64,000 nucleotides of DNA from Siphonodentalium dalli (lineage: Eukaryota; Mollusca; Scaphopoda; Gadilida; Siphonodentaliidae). The position numbers were made by a program, and so were the translations under genes. The DNA is taken from NCBI GenBank assembly GCA_032622095.1, contig CP136061.1, forward strand, positions 238,564,609 through 238,628,608. The letters run 5' to 3'. This document shows positions 11,885-23,611 of this stretch, in pieces; the stretch's first letter is position 1; each line of letters starts with the position of its first letter. The notes beneath the pieces were generated by a model. The model saw only the letters and a program-made list of their open reading frames with translations. It did not search any database and was not told the origin of the DNA.

Positions 11885-12365
11885 TATTATTAGCACGCCC
11901 GCGTGTATACTGGTGGCCAAATATTAGAAACATGTGGGCCGATGGGACTTTTATAAATAGAAAATTAGTTTTTCCGGTTTATTTATTTAAAAGTCGAACT
12001 GCGCGATCAGGAGACCGGTCACCGGTAAAAGGTGTAGTTGGGAATTTCAATTTCGTTTATTGTCCTTTACATTATTATGTCAATAATAATGTTGATTTTT
12101 GGTTTGTGACAAGCTATGTCCATTACCAATAAAAGAAATTTAAAAGATAATTTGTAAGTCTTATATTTCAACTTTTATATATATTTTTCGTTCAGCAGCC
12201 CACTGATGGTTGTGGTCGGAGACGACCGAGTCGGCCACCGGTTCGTTAATTAGGTGCTGGTTGTTATTGTTATTTTAACGGAATTCTGAGTTGGTCATTC
12301 GCGAAACCAATATATTTTATATTCTATAATTAAAATCATGGGTATATAATATATGATCTTGTTTA
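11885..12365 (+). repeat. dispersed repeat, partner of 21585-22060
   Basis: Inverted relative to 21585-22060 and similar over about 480 bp. Contains TTTATAAATAG and CCAATAAAAGAAATTT, which resemble a TATA box and a poly(A) signal as in a long terminal repeat. I could not find TG...CA ends or a target duplication, so an LTR assignment is only a guess. Confidence 0.6.
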
Positions 12366-12680
12366 TGGGTATTGTAGGAAGGCTAATTTGGCCGTGTCAA
12401 ATTGAGCTATAGCGATGGGATTTCTCGCAGGACAACACATTTCGGGTTTTCGTGGGGTGTGTATCCGCTGGATGTCTTATAGTTGCAGTATGTAACAATT
12501 ATGACCGCGTTAATTGCTTTCGATGTTTAGGTATGAACAATGGCTGGACCATGCACTCTTGGCGGGAACACAATACCTCCGATTTGTTACCCGCATTTAG
12601 AGGCTTTCTGGTGTGGTGAATGAGAAACCTGCAGTATAATAAGCCGTATATAGTTGTTTGTAATAATTCGAAGGATTAGT
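12366..12680. other. no gene seen
   Basis: GGACAACACATTTCGGGTTT near 12430 resembles 24743-24760, so this is probably repeat-derived. Confidence 0.35.
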
Positions 12681-12800
12681 TGTTTTAACGGAATTCTGAG
12701 GCGGTGAATTCATGTAACCAATATATTTTATATTATAATTTATATTTATGGCTAATAATATGATCTTGAGGGCGTTACCATTTCTGATTATGGTTTTCTT
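12681..12800 (+). repeat. partial copy of the 12260-12365 repeat
   Basis: TTTTAACGGAATTCTGAG followed by AACCAATATATTTTATATT repeats the sequence at 12272-12325. The following GATCTTGAGGGCGTTACC is found inverted at 21560-21580. Confidence 0.65.
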
Positions 12801-13436
12801 GTATATATACGGCGTGTGCGATTGATATGTGCCCATATCATTATACACAACAAACTCATGCAAGCACGCACGCTGTGTGGATGTTATCAAGTTAATAGTT
12901 CGACTTTATTAATCCATTGAACGCGATATTTCGCCAAACACAATGAATAAAGTCCGAATTTCGCATCTGAACCTGGCTACTGTCAGATATATGCAGATGT
13001 GCTCTGGTTATTCCATAAGCCGGATAAATCGTAAATTTGGAAACAAATAAAAACGTCACTTTTCGCAGACCGATTGATTGGTTATTTGGTTGGCGAGACT
13101 CGTTGCGACATTTGTGGACCCTATAAACGTCAATGGTACAGACATGAGATTTATGGCAATGGGTTTGTTAGTCGAACTTGTAGTCACGCAACAGAAGCAA
13201 ATGCCACCCATATAATATCACAGTAGACTAAGCCCGGGTTATAATCGTTCTTCAGAGGCGGAATAACATATATTGAAATCGATTTGTTGAAGATATAAAC
13301 GTCCTCTCACACTGGTATTCGGAATACCTTCCAGAGAACTGTTATTTTTTGTTTGTAGATTGTGATTCTGGTAGTATGTGCGTCAATTCTCGGTGGGTGT
13401 GAAGTTCTCACCCTTGAGAATTTCATATATAGAACC
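12801..13436. other. no gene seen
   Basis: No recognisable gene or RNA; no repeat boundary identified. Confidence 0.4.
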
Positions 13437-13810
13437 CAAGATGGCGTCCAACATAGAATATAAACTAAGTCAGTTTAATACCTTTTGATGAAAAAACTAT
13501 TTCATCAAATGTATACAAATATATATCTATATCATTTGGATAATACGACATTATACTACCGTTTGTAGAAAAAAAAATGATACTCCATTAGCCAGATGGT
13601 CGCTAAAATGGCAAACGGAATTGGAAAAATAGACATTTTTTCACTCATATCTCCTATATCCGCTTCTATTGTTTCGAACTGGTGGTTAATTGTGCCATCA
13701 TTTTTTATTATTCACCGTAACTTATCATTTTCGCAGTGATATATGTTATGCATTTGGTCGCAGCCACTTCCAATCCGTAAAAACTGTGATAAGAAATTTC
13801 ACAGCAAACT
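13437..13810 (+). repeat. diverged relative of the giant foldback arm
   Basis: Same order of landmarks as 33160-33545: AAGATGGC box, TGTATACAAAT-TATAT, a second GATGG-CGC-AAAATGGC box, ACATTTTTTCAC, then TTTCGAACTGGTGG and an ATAAATTTCACA-type end. Clearly old and without coding potential. Confidence 0.55.
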
Positions 13811-15349
13811 CAATTCGGTTCCTAGCCATAATTTAATGTCAACTGAACAACAATGAAGGGATTAAGCGAGATAAATTATTGCCTATAAATTCAGTACACT
13901 GGAAAAATAAAAAAGTAACAATTAGGAAACAATATATGACACTGTACATATGGAAACTACGATGTCCATGTGATATGGGATATATGTTGCAGAAGACCAG
14001 AGAGATCCGCGTTTCAAGATATGCATGATCAAGATTGTCTAATTTAGTGCATTCATGCATTGACCTCAGCGGTGTGAAGAATGCCCACTCAATGTATGCA
14101 TGGATGTAATATGATTGGTGTCTACTGATATGACTAACCGTACTATGTTGTATGCCCAGAATTGTGCGCGAATTCAAAGTGGGCGAATTCAAAACTGAGC
14201 TAAAAATCTCAAAATGTTCTATTACACTCTGCAATCATTCTTCCTCGCATAATTCGATCGTTTCGCTCTTATAGGACTAGCTATTCAAATTTGTACAAAA
14301 AGTAAATTTCATTCGATTTTGTTCACTTGGTGGCCATATTGGGAAAGATATCTACATATATGGTTTACGACTAAGTAATGTCTGCGAGTATTTAAATTAA
14401 TTACGAAATTGGCATTAATTGGGGGCACCTACCGCAGAAATTCAGCATTTTCGCTACCAACAGCCATTTTCATGAATTTTCCCATGAGCGGATTTTTGTG
14501 AATTTTGGACATGTTGTTCCTGGTATTTTTCCGCGTCGAGTGACACCAAAATCAGCTTGTATCCTATTTATTCTGGGTTAAACTCTCCCACGACCACACT
14601 ACTATAGCCATGTCACTTCTATTGAGCTGAATGGACAGCCGAGTCTTTAATTAATGATAATAGTCATGCAGCGATGCAATGCATTAATTTAGTATCTCGA
14701 TGTATGCGTATCTGTTTACTATAGTAACGACCTTGAGCATAGACATCAGCCATTTGTCTTGAAGACTTCACCGGAATCAACGGCACCTGATGGTTTACTG
14801 AAGCAAGAACCTCATTACAACAGAACCGCGATTAGTTTTGCTGTCTAGAAACCAATAATGTAATGGTTTTTATCACAGATACGACTTGTGTTACATGTAC
14901 ATGCGATCAATGAGAATTATAGAGCGTTGAAGCCATGTGGAGGCGAAGTGAAATTACATAATTATACCTGTTTAGGGCGCAATAATTATGTATACGATGG
15001 TCTTATTTCGCGTGTTTTTTTTAAAATACGCACTCAATAAAAAATTATTCAGATTTATAATGTCAGCTAGCAACCGTCTAATGTTTTGTTATAAATGAAA
15101 TTAAAATATAGTTGTTATGTTCGCTTAGTATTGAAAGTTACTTTGATACGACCATTATACTCCTTGGGTTAAACAATGCCAGAATGCATGCACGGGGAAA
15201 ATGCGCTCTTATATATATCACTGGCATGAGTATTCAAAACCATATTTGATTTTCAGCTCATTGTCACAAATACCAATGTGGTTCTGTTCCAACCCTAATG
15301 CTCAAAACCATATTTTGTTTCGGTGAAAACCAAATTTGGTTTTGAGGAT
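13811..15349. other. no gene supported
   Basis: A 131-codon minus-strand frame (13839-14234) has no recognisable domain and includes the repeat motif GCGCGAATTCAAA at 14165 also seen at 2003-2264. Nothing else recognised in this AT-rich stretch. Confidence 0.4.
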
Positions 15350-15353
15350 TTAA

Positions 15354-15833
15354 AGGTACTCAATACGATAAAACTCCTCTCAATTACTATTTCAATGGCT
15401 TCGGGGGTCAAAAATATTTGATTCGAGTCGAGGAAGTCACCCATCAAAGCTCAGATTTGTTAGATATCGATTTTAGAAATCTATTATTTTTCATTATCGG
15501 GAATTCTTTCTGGCCCAGAAGACAGTCAAAATTTCGTTATTATTACCACTTGATTATAGAGTTATCCATCCTTGTCTGTTTGAATAGAGTTTTGACGTAA
15601 AATCTCGAGCAGGTTACCAAAATTGACGGCAGTTATTAGTACTCATCTCTAGCAATTAACAAATTTCAAAAATCAATATCTAATAACTCTGAGCTTTGTT
15701 TGATGGGTTCCTCGACTCAAATCAAATATTTTTTACCCCCAAAGCCAAAGAAATAGTAATATAGGACCCTCTGATCGGATTGTTGTTGTTGGAATCTGTT
15801 GAGATGGGGACCCTCTTTACGGATTGAGTACCT
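15354..15833. mobile_element. F3 foldback MITE, TTAA-flanked
   Basis: AGGTACTCAATACGATAAAA at the left, GATTGAGTACCT at the right, TTAA at 15350-15353 and 15834-15837. Arms are more diverged than in the copies at 6115 and 29819. The right end has a TTGTTGTTGGAAT insert shared with the copy at 17290. Confidence 0.8.
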
Positions 15834-16090
15834 TTAAGTTTTATCAAAAACCAATCGCAAACCAAAATGGGTTACATATCTGTGACAAGGTGCAATACCC
15901 ATTTTAGTTTTTTAAAGAGTGTATGAGCAAGGAATTTGTTATGTTATAATATATACCGACCTGTATAACATTCATTCGGATACATCTGATTAAAATATTA
16001 TAATACGGGCAAAACGGATTACGGTTTTCTTGTATAAAATGCAACCGGCAATCAGAAATATTATAGCACTGATAGTTTCTTACCATGAAT
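15834..16090. other. no gene seen
   Basis: AT-rich spacer. Confidence 0.4.
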
Positions 16091-16093
16091 TAA

Positions 16094-16557
16094 GGTAGCA
16101 ATACACGATTTCATATGTTTGTAGGAGGGCTGAAAAATATGATTTAAGCAAATAATGAAAACAGTCGTCTGCACTTCCAAGACAATATTTATACGATAAC
16201 TTTCTTTATTTTTTAATATATTTTACATATATCTAGGTTCTATAAGGTGATTGTATATACTGACATTCGCTCTCTCGTGGTTAGCTATGGGACCGAAGAC
16301 GGCCAATTTCGGCACCAAAAAAATGGTTAAAATCAGGATTTTGAATTATCAACTCCAAGGAAGATAATTCAACTTGTAATGTGACAATTCGGTCATAACA
16401 CAACCATGTGCATGCTCTGACCATTTCTATATCTTGCAAACAAGCATCCAGGTGTTGTTTATCAATGACGATTATATGGCGCAACAGAAGGTTGTAGTAC
16501 AATATACCCCCTTAAAATGGTGAAAATGGCCAGAAATCGTGTATTGCTACCTATAAG
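16094..16557. mobile_element. TIR element, AGGTAGCAATACACGATTTC ends
   Basis: Terminal inverted repeat AGGTAGCAATACACGATTTC at about 16097 and GAAATCGTGTATTGCTACCT at about 16538. The left flank is TTAA; the right flank is TATAA. Interior of about 420 bp has no recognisable gene. Confidence 0.7.
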
Positions 16558-17285
16558 GTATAACATAACAGCAGGTTGCATTCAGATCTATCTAAAGGTT
16601 TCGTTGCACTGTCATATACGTTGCTATATAATTTTTGTGATTTGTTTTACTTTGGTTGGCCAAATTGGATCATCGCATCGGGCAAAGTGGATCAGCCCAT
16701 AATCCTTCTGAAAATGCAATAATAATATGCAAGCAATTTATAGTTATTTAGTTTTATTTTTGATAATATAATGATAATTTTTATTGTAAATTATTAGCAT
16801 CGCGTGTTTTGGCAGTTCATGTTTTTTTTTGTCAATTATGAATATGGAATTGGTGGCGGTCAAATCACCACTAAACAAATTTTTGACAAATATATTTATT
16901 ATCATTTTTCGACTAACCTGACAGTGATTTCGAAGCTGGTGTATGTATAGAATGAGGTAATTTTGAAACGTGAGAACACAATACCGTTATTTGTGGAGGG
17001 AAGACCACACCTTCCAATTGGAAACATTTATTTTAATAAAAATTAGCTGAGGTGATTGTGAAAATTTACATTTGTTGGGATATTTTGAATAGAAAATCGT
17101 CAAGGCAGCGATGATTCAAATGCATTGTTTTCCGCGTTCACTCGCCATAAACTGATGAAAACGGTAGGTTAAGACCTTGTAATTTGGAAAAAATTGAGAC
17201 TCCAATATGGGCGGCCATTTGATATTAAAATACGTCACATAAAGATCAATCGGTGTTAACCAATAATCAATAAGTCAATTTCAAC
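16558..17285. other. no gene seen
   Basis: AT-rich; near 17210 GGCGGCCATTTGATATTAAAATACGTCA resembles the start of the degenerate repeat at 26680. Confidence 0.4.
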
Positions 17286-17289
17286 TTAA

Positions 17290-17698
17290 ATATACATAAT
17301 CCGAATTAACGCTTCCAAATTACTATCGATTTGCCTTCGGGGGCTAAACAATATTTGATTCGAGTCGAGGAACCCACCCATCAAAGCTGACAGTAAATAC
17401 AGATATTGATTTTTGAAATTTATTATTTTTCACCACGTGGAATATTTGGCGGCTTAGCAAATTTTCCACGAGCCGACCGACATACTCTCGATACCAAATT
17501 GTGTTGAACAAAATGTTCATATATATAAAACGTGTTGGGATATATTTTACTAAAGCTGACAGTGGTTAGCATCAGTTTTTGGTAATTAATCGATTCTGAA
17601 AACTAAATCGTCTTTTGAAGAAATGTTGTTGTTGTTGTTGTTGTTGTTGGAATGCATTGTATGGTGATACGGGGACCATTGAATCTAATTGTGTACCT
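17290..17698. mobile_element. F3 MITE, strongly diverged copy
   Basis: Left part keeps TTCGGGGGCTAAA and GATTCGAGTCGAGGAACCC of F3; the right end keeps GTGTACCT before TTAA (17699-17702). It contains a (TTG) run of about eight units at 17624-17648. The centre no longer folds. Confidence 0.65.
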
Positions 17699-17702
17699 TT
17701 AA

Positions 17703-17880
17703 TAGAAGTCAAATGAAAATAAGTCAATAAGTCAATTCCAACTAAACAGAAGTCATTTCAAAAATAAATATATGTCAAATAAAAACTAAGAGAGGTCGAA
17801 TAACAGTCAATAAGTCAATTCCAACTTAATAGAAGTCATTTTAAAGCAGTATAAGTAAAATCAAAATTAATAAGATAAGG
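17703..17880. repeat. degenerate AGTCAATTCCAA minisatellite
   Basis: Repeated words GTCAATAAGTCAATTCCAAC and AGAAGTCATTTCAAAA in near-tandem order. Same repeat as 26680-26990. Confidence 0.6.
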
Positions 17881-17954
17881 TAAAACTTCATAAGATAACT
17901 TTTAACGGCGGTAAACCATGATTCAAACACAAGCTCCGAAGAACTATTGACAGA

Positions 17955-18601
17955 CTGTACTGTACTGTACCCCAATTTCAATAAATTCCCGGTGACAATA
18001 GCGATCTAATATGAATATTATATTATAAAATAACTAATTCGAGTCGACGATGTCTACTGAAAAAGTTCCGGTTAACAGGCTATCGTAAAAGTAACATCGA
18101 ATTATTTAATATAAAATAATTTATGGCTGGAGTCATAAAATGGAGAATTATGCCATTACGAGTTACCGTTCTTGAAATCGCATCTGTTGTGTGTCTTTTA
18201 TCGACGGCCGTTCGCGAACATTATTGAGTGCAAACAAAACATGTTACCTGCAAAAGGAAGGCCCGTTATAACCGATTCGGAAAAAGGAGAAAGAAACAAG
18301 AGTCATAAAGCGTCAAGTATTTTTATAGGGAGTGAGATTGTTCGATGGAAGAGATTGAAGTCATCAATCGAAACTGTGAGCAATGAACTTCCGGTTCTTT
18401 CTGCGACATGCGTCTTCTCCGGTGAAGGTCAAACCATGGCGCGTAGTTTGAAATCGTAATATTTTTGTTTCCAAGATCAAGATTTTCATCGCTAAATTAG
18501 GTTTATACGAAACTCATTATAACACGAAAACAATCTAACTTGAAAGTTATTTCAATGGGAGTAAATCAAAAAAATCGCCTATCTCTGTGTACAGTACCCC
18601 T
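17955..18601. mobile_element. F2 MITE copy
   Basis: Right end ACAGTACCCC followed by TTAA (18602-18605); the left end is altered (TACTGTACTGTACC). About the first 200 bp match 43490-43690 (CCGGTGACAATAGCGATCTA-type block, GGCTGGAGTCATAAAATGG). A 95-codon frame at 18172-18459 lies wholly inside and is not recognised. Confidence 0.7.
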
Positions 18602-18605
18602 TTAA

Positions 18606-18888
18606 AACAATTCATATATAAATTAAACTCACAATAATTTGAAATTTATACAAGTGGAAATAAGTTATCCCATAGTTTAAAATACCTAATAATTAAAATT
18701 AAAATTTTGCTTATCAAGTAACTGTTAAATAATTAATTTAACAAAAATACCAGAAACATCAGTATAATTTATTTGCCACTACCAGTAAAGAGAAAAATTG
18801 CTTGAATTTCATATTTCTGATGTTTTGGAATGCTTTCAACGGCTAGCAAAACTGAGAATCTCCTTTAATAATAATTTAAATAAAATGT
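18606..18888. other. no gene seen
   Basis: AT-rich spacer between F2 and F1 copies. Confidence 0.4.
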
Positions 18889-18892
18889 TTAA

Positions 18893-19336
18893 AGGCCCAC
18901 TTAATTTTCGAGTCGCCGATTATTTTTTTTATAGTGACTTGATATACGGTTTTAATAATAATCTAGGCCATAAAATATGATTAAAATACTATAATTCATC
19001 GCCATTTGGAATCTGTGTCTCGTAAGATGCACATAGAGTAATAGAAAATAATACAATAATTTGCACCCTTTGGCTCCCGGAATGCAACATAATTCAAACT
19101 AAAGATGTATTTTCAATGGGAGAGGAATAACTCTGTATCTAAATATATAGAGTTATTCCCCTTGCATTGAAAATAATTGACTTTGCGCATAAACGTGACC
19201 ACAGAACAGACGCCAGTTTATTACATCGAATAAGTTGAAAATACAATGTTTTGGAGCGCACTAGCTCTTTCAAATGGTATATAATATGGCATATATTTTG
19301 CATAATGTGAATTGGGGGTTCGAAATTTAAGTGGGC
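18893..19336 (+). mobile_element. F1 MITE, nearly full length
   Basis: TTAA at 18889-18892, then AGGCCCACTTAATTTTCGA. The right end is a shortened GAAATTTAAGTGGGCT without its TTAA. The same internal order as 766-1179 and 42892-43363, with a short central palindrome around AATAACTCTGTATCTAAATA. Confidence 0.8.
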
Positions 19337-19834
19337 TGGTTGGAGGTGTCTATGGGATCTGGAATTCTTTCACTTGCTTGAATGCATGGAATATTGTAAT
19401 CCTGTACAGATTGTTCACGTTTTGTCCCATACCACGTTTAAAGACATTTATCTAACGCCATTCGTTTATGACATCTGTTCGAGAAAATATGTATGTCAAA
19501 CTTCAGTGTATAATTAATGTAGATACCCATCAATGTTACTGTTTTATCACATTTCATTTCAGCGTCACAAATTTTGAACACCGGATTTAGTGAAAAAGAC
19601 TAAAGTCGAATCAGGGTCGTGATGACGGGGTGGGGGTGGGGTTCTTATATTCTCTACTACGGCTATATTCCGAACCATTTGCAATAAGTATGTTTATAAT
19701 AATGGTGATCCCATATAGCTTCAACATATTTGAGACTGAATTGCATAAAAATGTGTACCCTTAGGGCACGAAATTATAAACATTTGAACAATTATTGTAC
19801 TCTAAAATGCTGTTCACCAGCCTTTTTGCCGAAT
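19337..19834. other. no gene seen
   Basis: No recognisable gene; a short GGGGTGGGGGTGGGG run lies at about 19628. Confidence 0.4.
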
Positions 19835-20138
19835 CCTGAATACCAGTTAACAGATGGGTATGCATGCATCCTGAATACCAGTTAACAGATGGGAATGCAT
19901 GCACCCTGAAATACCAGTTAACAGATGGGTATGTATGCATCCTTAATACCAATTAACATATGGGTATGCATACATACTGAATACCAGTTAACAGATGGGT
20001 ATGCATGCATCCTGAATACCAGTTAACAGATGGGTATGCATGCATCCTGAATACATGTTAACAGATGGGTATGCATGCATCCTGAATACCAGTTAACAGG
20101 TGGGTATGCATGCATCCTGAATACCAGTTAACAGATGA
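19835..20138 (+). repeat. 35-bp tandem array, about 8.7 copies
   Basis: Monomer CCTGAATACCAGTTAACAGA then TGGGTATGCATGCAT, starting at 19835, 19870, 19905, 19941, 19976, 20011, 20046, 20081 and 20116. The period is 35 with one 36. Contains the palindrome ATGCATGCAT. No unique spacers, so not CRISPR. Confidence 0.9.
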
Positions 20139-20297
20139 CAAAACGCGTTGTAAACTCAACAAAAACAACCTGTCCACAGTTTATTACACCAGATAAGTTG
20201 ATAATACAATGTTTTGGAGCTTCCTCTTTCAAATGGTATATAATATGGCATATATTTTATATAATGTAATCTGGGGTTTCGAAAATTAAGTGGGCCT
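20139..20297 (+). mobile_element. F1 MITE, right half only
   Basis: From ACGCGTT-AACTCAACAAAAAC to TTCGAAAATTAAGTGGGCCT with TTAA at 20298-20301, matching 43209-43363. The left half is replaced by the 35-bp array; the junction shares the short sequence AGATGA. Confidence 0.8.
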
Positions 20298-20332
20298 TTA
20301 AATTACACTGACTATATATATATATATATACT

Positions 20333-20815
20333 AGCCGATGAGCCCGACGTTGTCCGGGCTATTCAAAAACAAAATTTCAAGTCGATAGCTCTACCCGTTT
20401 CCGAGATCTGGTCTGCGCATGCGCGAAGCTGGCGTCGCACGGGCTCGGCGACCCGATAAAATTCGTATCCGGGGCAAGATACATTCACATAGCATATTTC
20501 AAGTCGATAGCTCCACCCGTTTCCGAGATCTCGTCTGCGCATGCGCGAAGCTGGTGTCGCACGGACTCGGCGACCCGATAAAATTCGTATCCGGGGCAAG
20601 ATACATTCACATAGCAAATTTCAAGTCGATAGCTCCACCCGTTTCCGAGATCTCCGCTGCGCATGCGCGAAGCGGGCGCCGCACGGGCTCGCCAATACGA
20701 CAACGTTCACCGCCTGGTCAAACTACACATACGTACCAAGTTTCGTCCCGATCGGTCGAGAATCGTAGATTTGTATAAATGACAGACAAACAAACAAACA
20801 AACAAACAGAGGTCT
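20333..20815 (+). mobile_element. retroposon-like repeat with 122-bp internal repeats
   Basis: Starts after a (TA) run with TAGCCGATGAGCCCGACGTT. A 122-123 bp unit (ATTTCAAGTCGATAGCTC to the next) starts at 20374, 20496 and 20619, giving about 2.7 copies. The end, GTTTCGTCCCGATCGGTCGA... followed by (ACAA) repeats, resembles the 3' tails of non-LTR or Penelope-type retroelements. GC content is higher than the surroundings. Open frames of 70-120 codons follow the repeat and show no reverse transcriptase motif. Confidence 0.6.
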
Positions 20816-21324
20816 TCAAAATATATATGAGATATATATATATATATATATTTATCCCACAGGGTTAAAATAAAGACAAACAATGGAATGCGGTTTTAGC
20901 TACCTGTTTAGCAAAACATAATTACAGGAAGCCGATACATGAATAATAATAAAAACAATTAACAATTTTTGAGGCGCAATAACCGCCGCCATCAAAAACA
21001 AACCCCGAAAGGTGGGGGGGGGGGGGCAAAGACATCAACCCTGTGTGCTCTCCAACAACCACGAAAAATGGGAGGGAGGGAGGGTTTTCAAAAATTGGTG
21101 ACCGTCTTCTTCGATCGATAAGTTGGAAAGAAAGTTGACACCGACCGCGCCGCTCACCCCTACGTGTAAAAATATAGTTCTCCCCATTCCTGCTCAAGAG
21201 TTATCCCAATCGCTTCGTGGCCTAATTAACATTTTTCCCAAACTCTCGCGATTCATGATTATGTTGTCAATTTGTCCAAATACTTTGTCGCTTTATTTTA
21301 TTTTGCTTACTTCTTTGGAATTCC
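20816..21324. other. no gene seen
   Basis: Contains a (TA) run (20833-20850), a 13-base G run at 21014-21026 and GGGAGGGAGGGAGGG at 21071-21085. Confidence 0.45.
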
Positions 21325-21436
21325 ATGCGGTATGGCGTATTGGTAGCGTAGTGATCTATCGGTGAAATATTTCGCTACCGAACATGTTTGCGTTTCTAAA
21401 AGTTTCTGGTTTGAATCTCCGCATCTGTTTAACCCT
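21325..21436 (+). mobile_element. possible tRNA-derived SINE fragment
   Basis: ATTGGTAGCGTAGTGATC resembles a tRNA A box and GGTTTGAATCTCC about 80 bp downstream resembles a B box (GGTTCGAATCC). The spacing is slightly long and no cloverleaf can be drawn confidently, so a functional tRNA is unlikely. Confidence 0.35.
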
Positions 21437-21470
21437 TTGGGATAAAATACGTCGCTCTTATACGACTATG

Positions 21471-21471
<1 letters not shown>

Positions 21472-21507
<36 letters not shown>
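21472..21507. repeat. (TA)n microsatellite
   Basis: About 18 TA units. Confidence 0.95.
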
Positions 21508-21509
<2 letters not shown>

Positions 21510-21544
21510 ATCAGTGAATTAGCCCTACACTCGCGTACAATAAA

Positions 21545-22060
21545 ACCATAGTCAGAAATGGTAACGCGCTCAAGATAATATATTATATACCCATGCTTGT
21601 AATTATAGAATATAAAATTTAATGGTTTCGCGAATGACCAACTCAGAATTCCGTTAAAATAACAATAACAACCAGCACCTAATTAACGAACCGGCGGCCG
21701 ACTCGACCGTCTCCGACCACAACCATCAGTGGGATGCAGAACGAAATTTACATATCTATAAAAGTTGAAATATAAGACTTACAAATTATTTTTTAAATTT
21801 CTTTTATTGGTAATTGATATAGCTTGTCACAAACCAAAAATCAACATTATTGACTTAATAACGTAAAGGACAATAAACGAAATTGAAATTCCCAACTACA
21901 CCTTATACCGGACTCGGCCTCCTGGTCGCGCAGTTCCGACTTTTAAACCGGAAAAACCAATTATCTCTAAATAAAATGCCCATCGGACCACAGCTTTCAA
22001 GAATTTGCAGAACAGTATACACGCGGCACGCGCTAATAATAAAAGCACACGTCCTATAAA
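21545..22060 (-). repeat. dispersed repeat, inverted partner of 11885-12365
   Basis: Reverse complement of 12365-11885 with scattered substitutions, for example TGGTTTCGCGAATGACCAAC against GTTGGTCATTCGCGAAACCA. Includes the AGTAATTAG-like and poly(A)-signal-like words in the other orientation. Confidence 0.65.
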
Positions 22061-23069
22061 ATAGCGAGATTCAGAAAATACATCACCCTTTGTAGACAAA
22101 ATGAATGTGCCGATGGAGACATTCTGTTCCGGAAATTTCAGGCGCCATTTCCTGATCATTTCTGCATTGAATGGAGTTAGTCACGCATGGCACCATGCGA
22201 GTACAACCACCGGCTGCATTATCAACTACTCAGCCATTTCCGCTTCGCTGGGGAAAGCGAGGCGGAAATAGCCGAGTCGATGGGTAATATATCCTATATA
22301 GGGTAAAATATATGTGAATGAAATAAGGTCAACTTCAACCGTAATATGTCAACTGCATTGGAATAATATTGAAGATATTATAATAGAGAAACTGACACCA
22401 TTGGAGTTCAGATCTCGATTAGAGGGTTACGTGCGTTCGGATAACAGAAGGCATGGTCCATGTACTCGCGATCACGACGGAGTCTTATATATGAATCGAG
22501 ATGGGTCAGTGTGGCCGAAATTCCAATTGGCCGAGTGTTACGTTCACTTTTGGACGACCGTGAGATCCTGTCGGCAGACATCCAGAGGCAGCAAAATGTC
22601 TTTCTAATGCTATTGTTGACATAAATTTATGCTACACCCCGTGATATTTGAACCTGCATGGTCTTCCTTTTTGTCTTAGTGTATCACTCCTCGAAAATTT
22701 AGACACTCTAGATACCCTTAGTTCTAAAGAGAACGGACATGCCACCACTTAAAAAGCAGCTATATTACGTCCTGAAATTTTATGATAATCTTCCTTTTGG
22801 TTAGTGAATCATGTCATGAAATATACCTTCTCGAGATAGTATTATTGTTCAAGAAACTATTGCACCATTTCCTAGCATTCCTAGTTTTACATGATGATTT
22901 AATAATTTTATTTATTAACATCAATAAGACAAAAAAAACAAAATCAAGACCTTTATCTTGTTCTTGATTTCAATAAAAACATTTAAAAAAGTAAAAGAAA
23001 GAAAAAACGAAACATCAATAGGATGAATTCAATAGCAAAGGTATGTCCCTTTTAACGTTTCACGACGGG
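22061..23069. other. no gene supported
   Basis: A 97-codon plus-strand frame at 22314-22607 has a mixed, protein-like composition but no recognisable motif and no clear start or splice context. The rest is AT-rich. Confidence 0.35.
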
Positions 23070-23085
23070 AGCTGCGCTGGTGCAG

Positions 23086-23165
23086 CATGATGTCATGTCA
23101 AGCATTCTCTTGTATATGCGACTCTCACATGGGGAGCCTCGCATATATAAGAGAATGCACTGGCT
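23086..23165. repeat. single hairpin related to the F6 core
   Basis: GCATTCTCTTGTATATGCGA and TCGCATATATAAGAGAATGC form an inverted pair about 20 bp apart. Same stem as the F6 hairpins at 24046 and 53325. Confidence 0.75.
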
Positions 23166-23210
23166 CACAAGGTATATTTGCTGAAATAGTTGGGGTCCCA
23201 TGCCATTTTA

Positions 23211-23281
23211 TCTGGAATAGCATTCCATATATATATGGAATTCATGAATATTCAAAAGCTCCATATATGGTATGCTACTCC
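23211..23281. repeat. hairpin GGAATAGCATTCCATATATA
   Basis: The left arm pairs with CCATATATGGTATGCTACTCC at the right with a few mismatches. Loop of about 28 bases. Confidence 0.55.
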
Positions 23282-23394
23282 AGAACTTTGACCTGTAGCA
23301 CCAAAACACGGAGAAGCGGGGCTGCATGGATCCAACATGACCACGACTGTGACAAGGCGTATTTGAAGTTGGTCTTAATTTGTGTTGCATGGTG

Positions 23395-23455
23395 CGTTAA
23401 TAAATTCGGTTGGTGTGAATATAAAGCTTTCGTTTGACACTAAAACGAGCCTTCT
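23395..23455 (+). repeat. 60-bp direct repeat, copy 1
   Basis: Resembles 24455-24512: TTAATAAATTCGGTTGGTGT / CTTTCGTTTGACACTAAAAC against the same words in the second copy. They lie on either side of the F6 insertion. Confidence 0.65.
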
Positions 23456-23611
23456 GTGCTGTTCTGTGTGGGATATTCTTTGATAAATCACCGGGTCCAT
23501 GCTAATTCCAAATCTTGTTCAGCGGTTTGTCACTTTGTCCCACTACACTTTGTCCCACTACACTTTGTCCAATGCATACAGCGTGAAACATGAATACGTT
23601 TTTTTCTGTTA

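Noticed and set aside
13839-14234. 131-codon minus-strand frame as a gene
   Set aside because: Overlaps a dispersed repeat motif and has no recognisable domain.
19835-20138. 35-bp array as a CRISPR array
   Set aside because: The copies are contiguous with no unique spacers, and the context is an animal genome.
20419-20778. 119-codon frame as a retroelement protein
   Set aside because: It follows the 122-bp internal repeat and shows no reverse transcriptase or endonuclease motif.
21325-21436. Functional tRNA gene
   Set aside because: A and B box resemblance only; no acceptor stem or cloverleaf could be drawn, so a SINE remnant is more likely.
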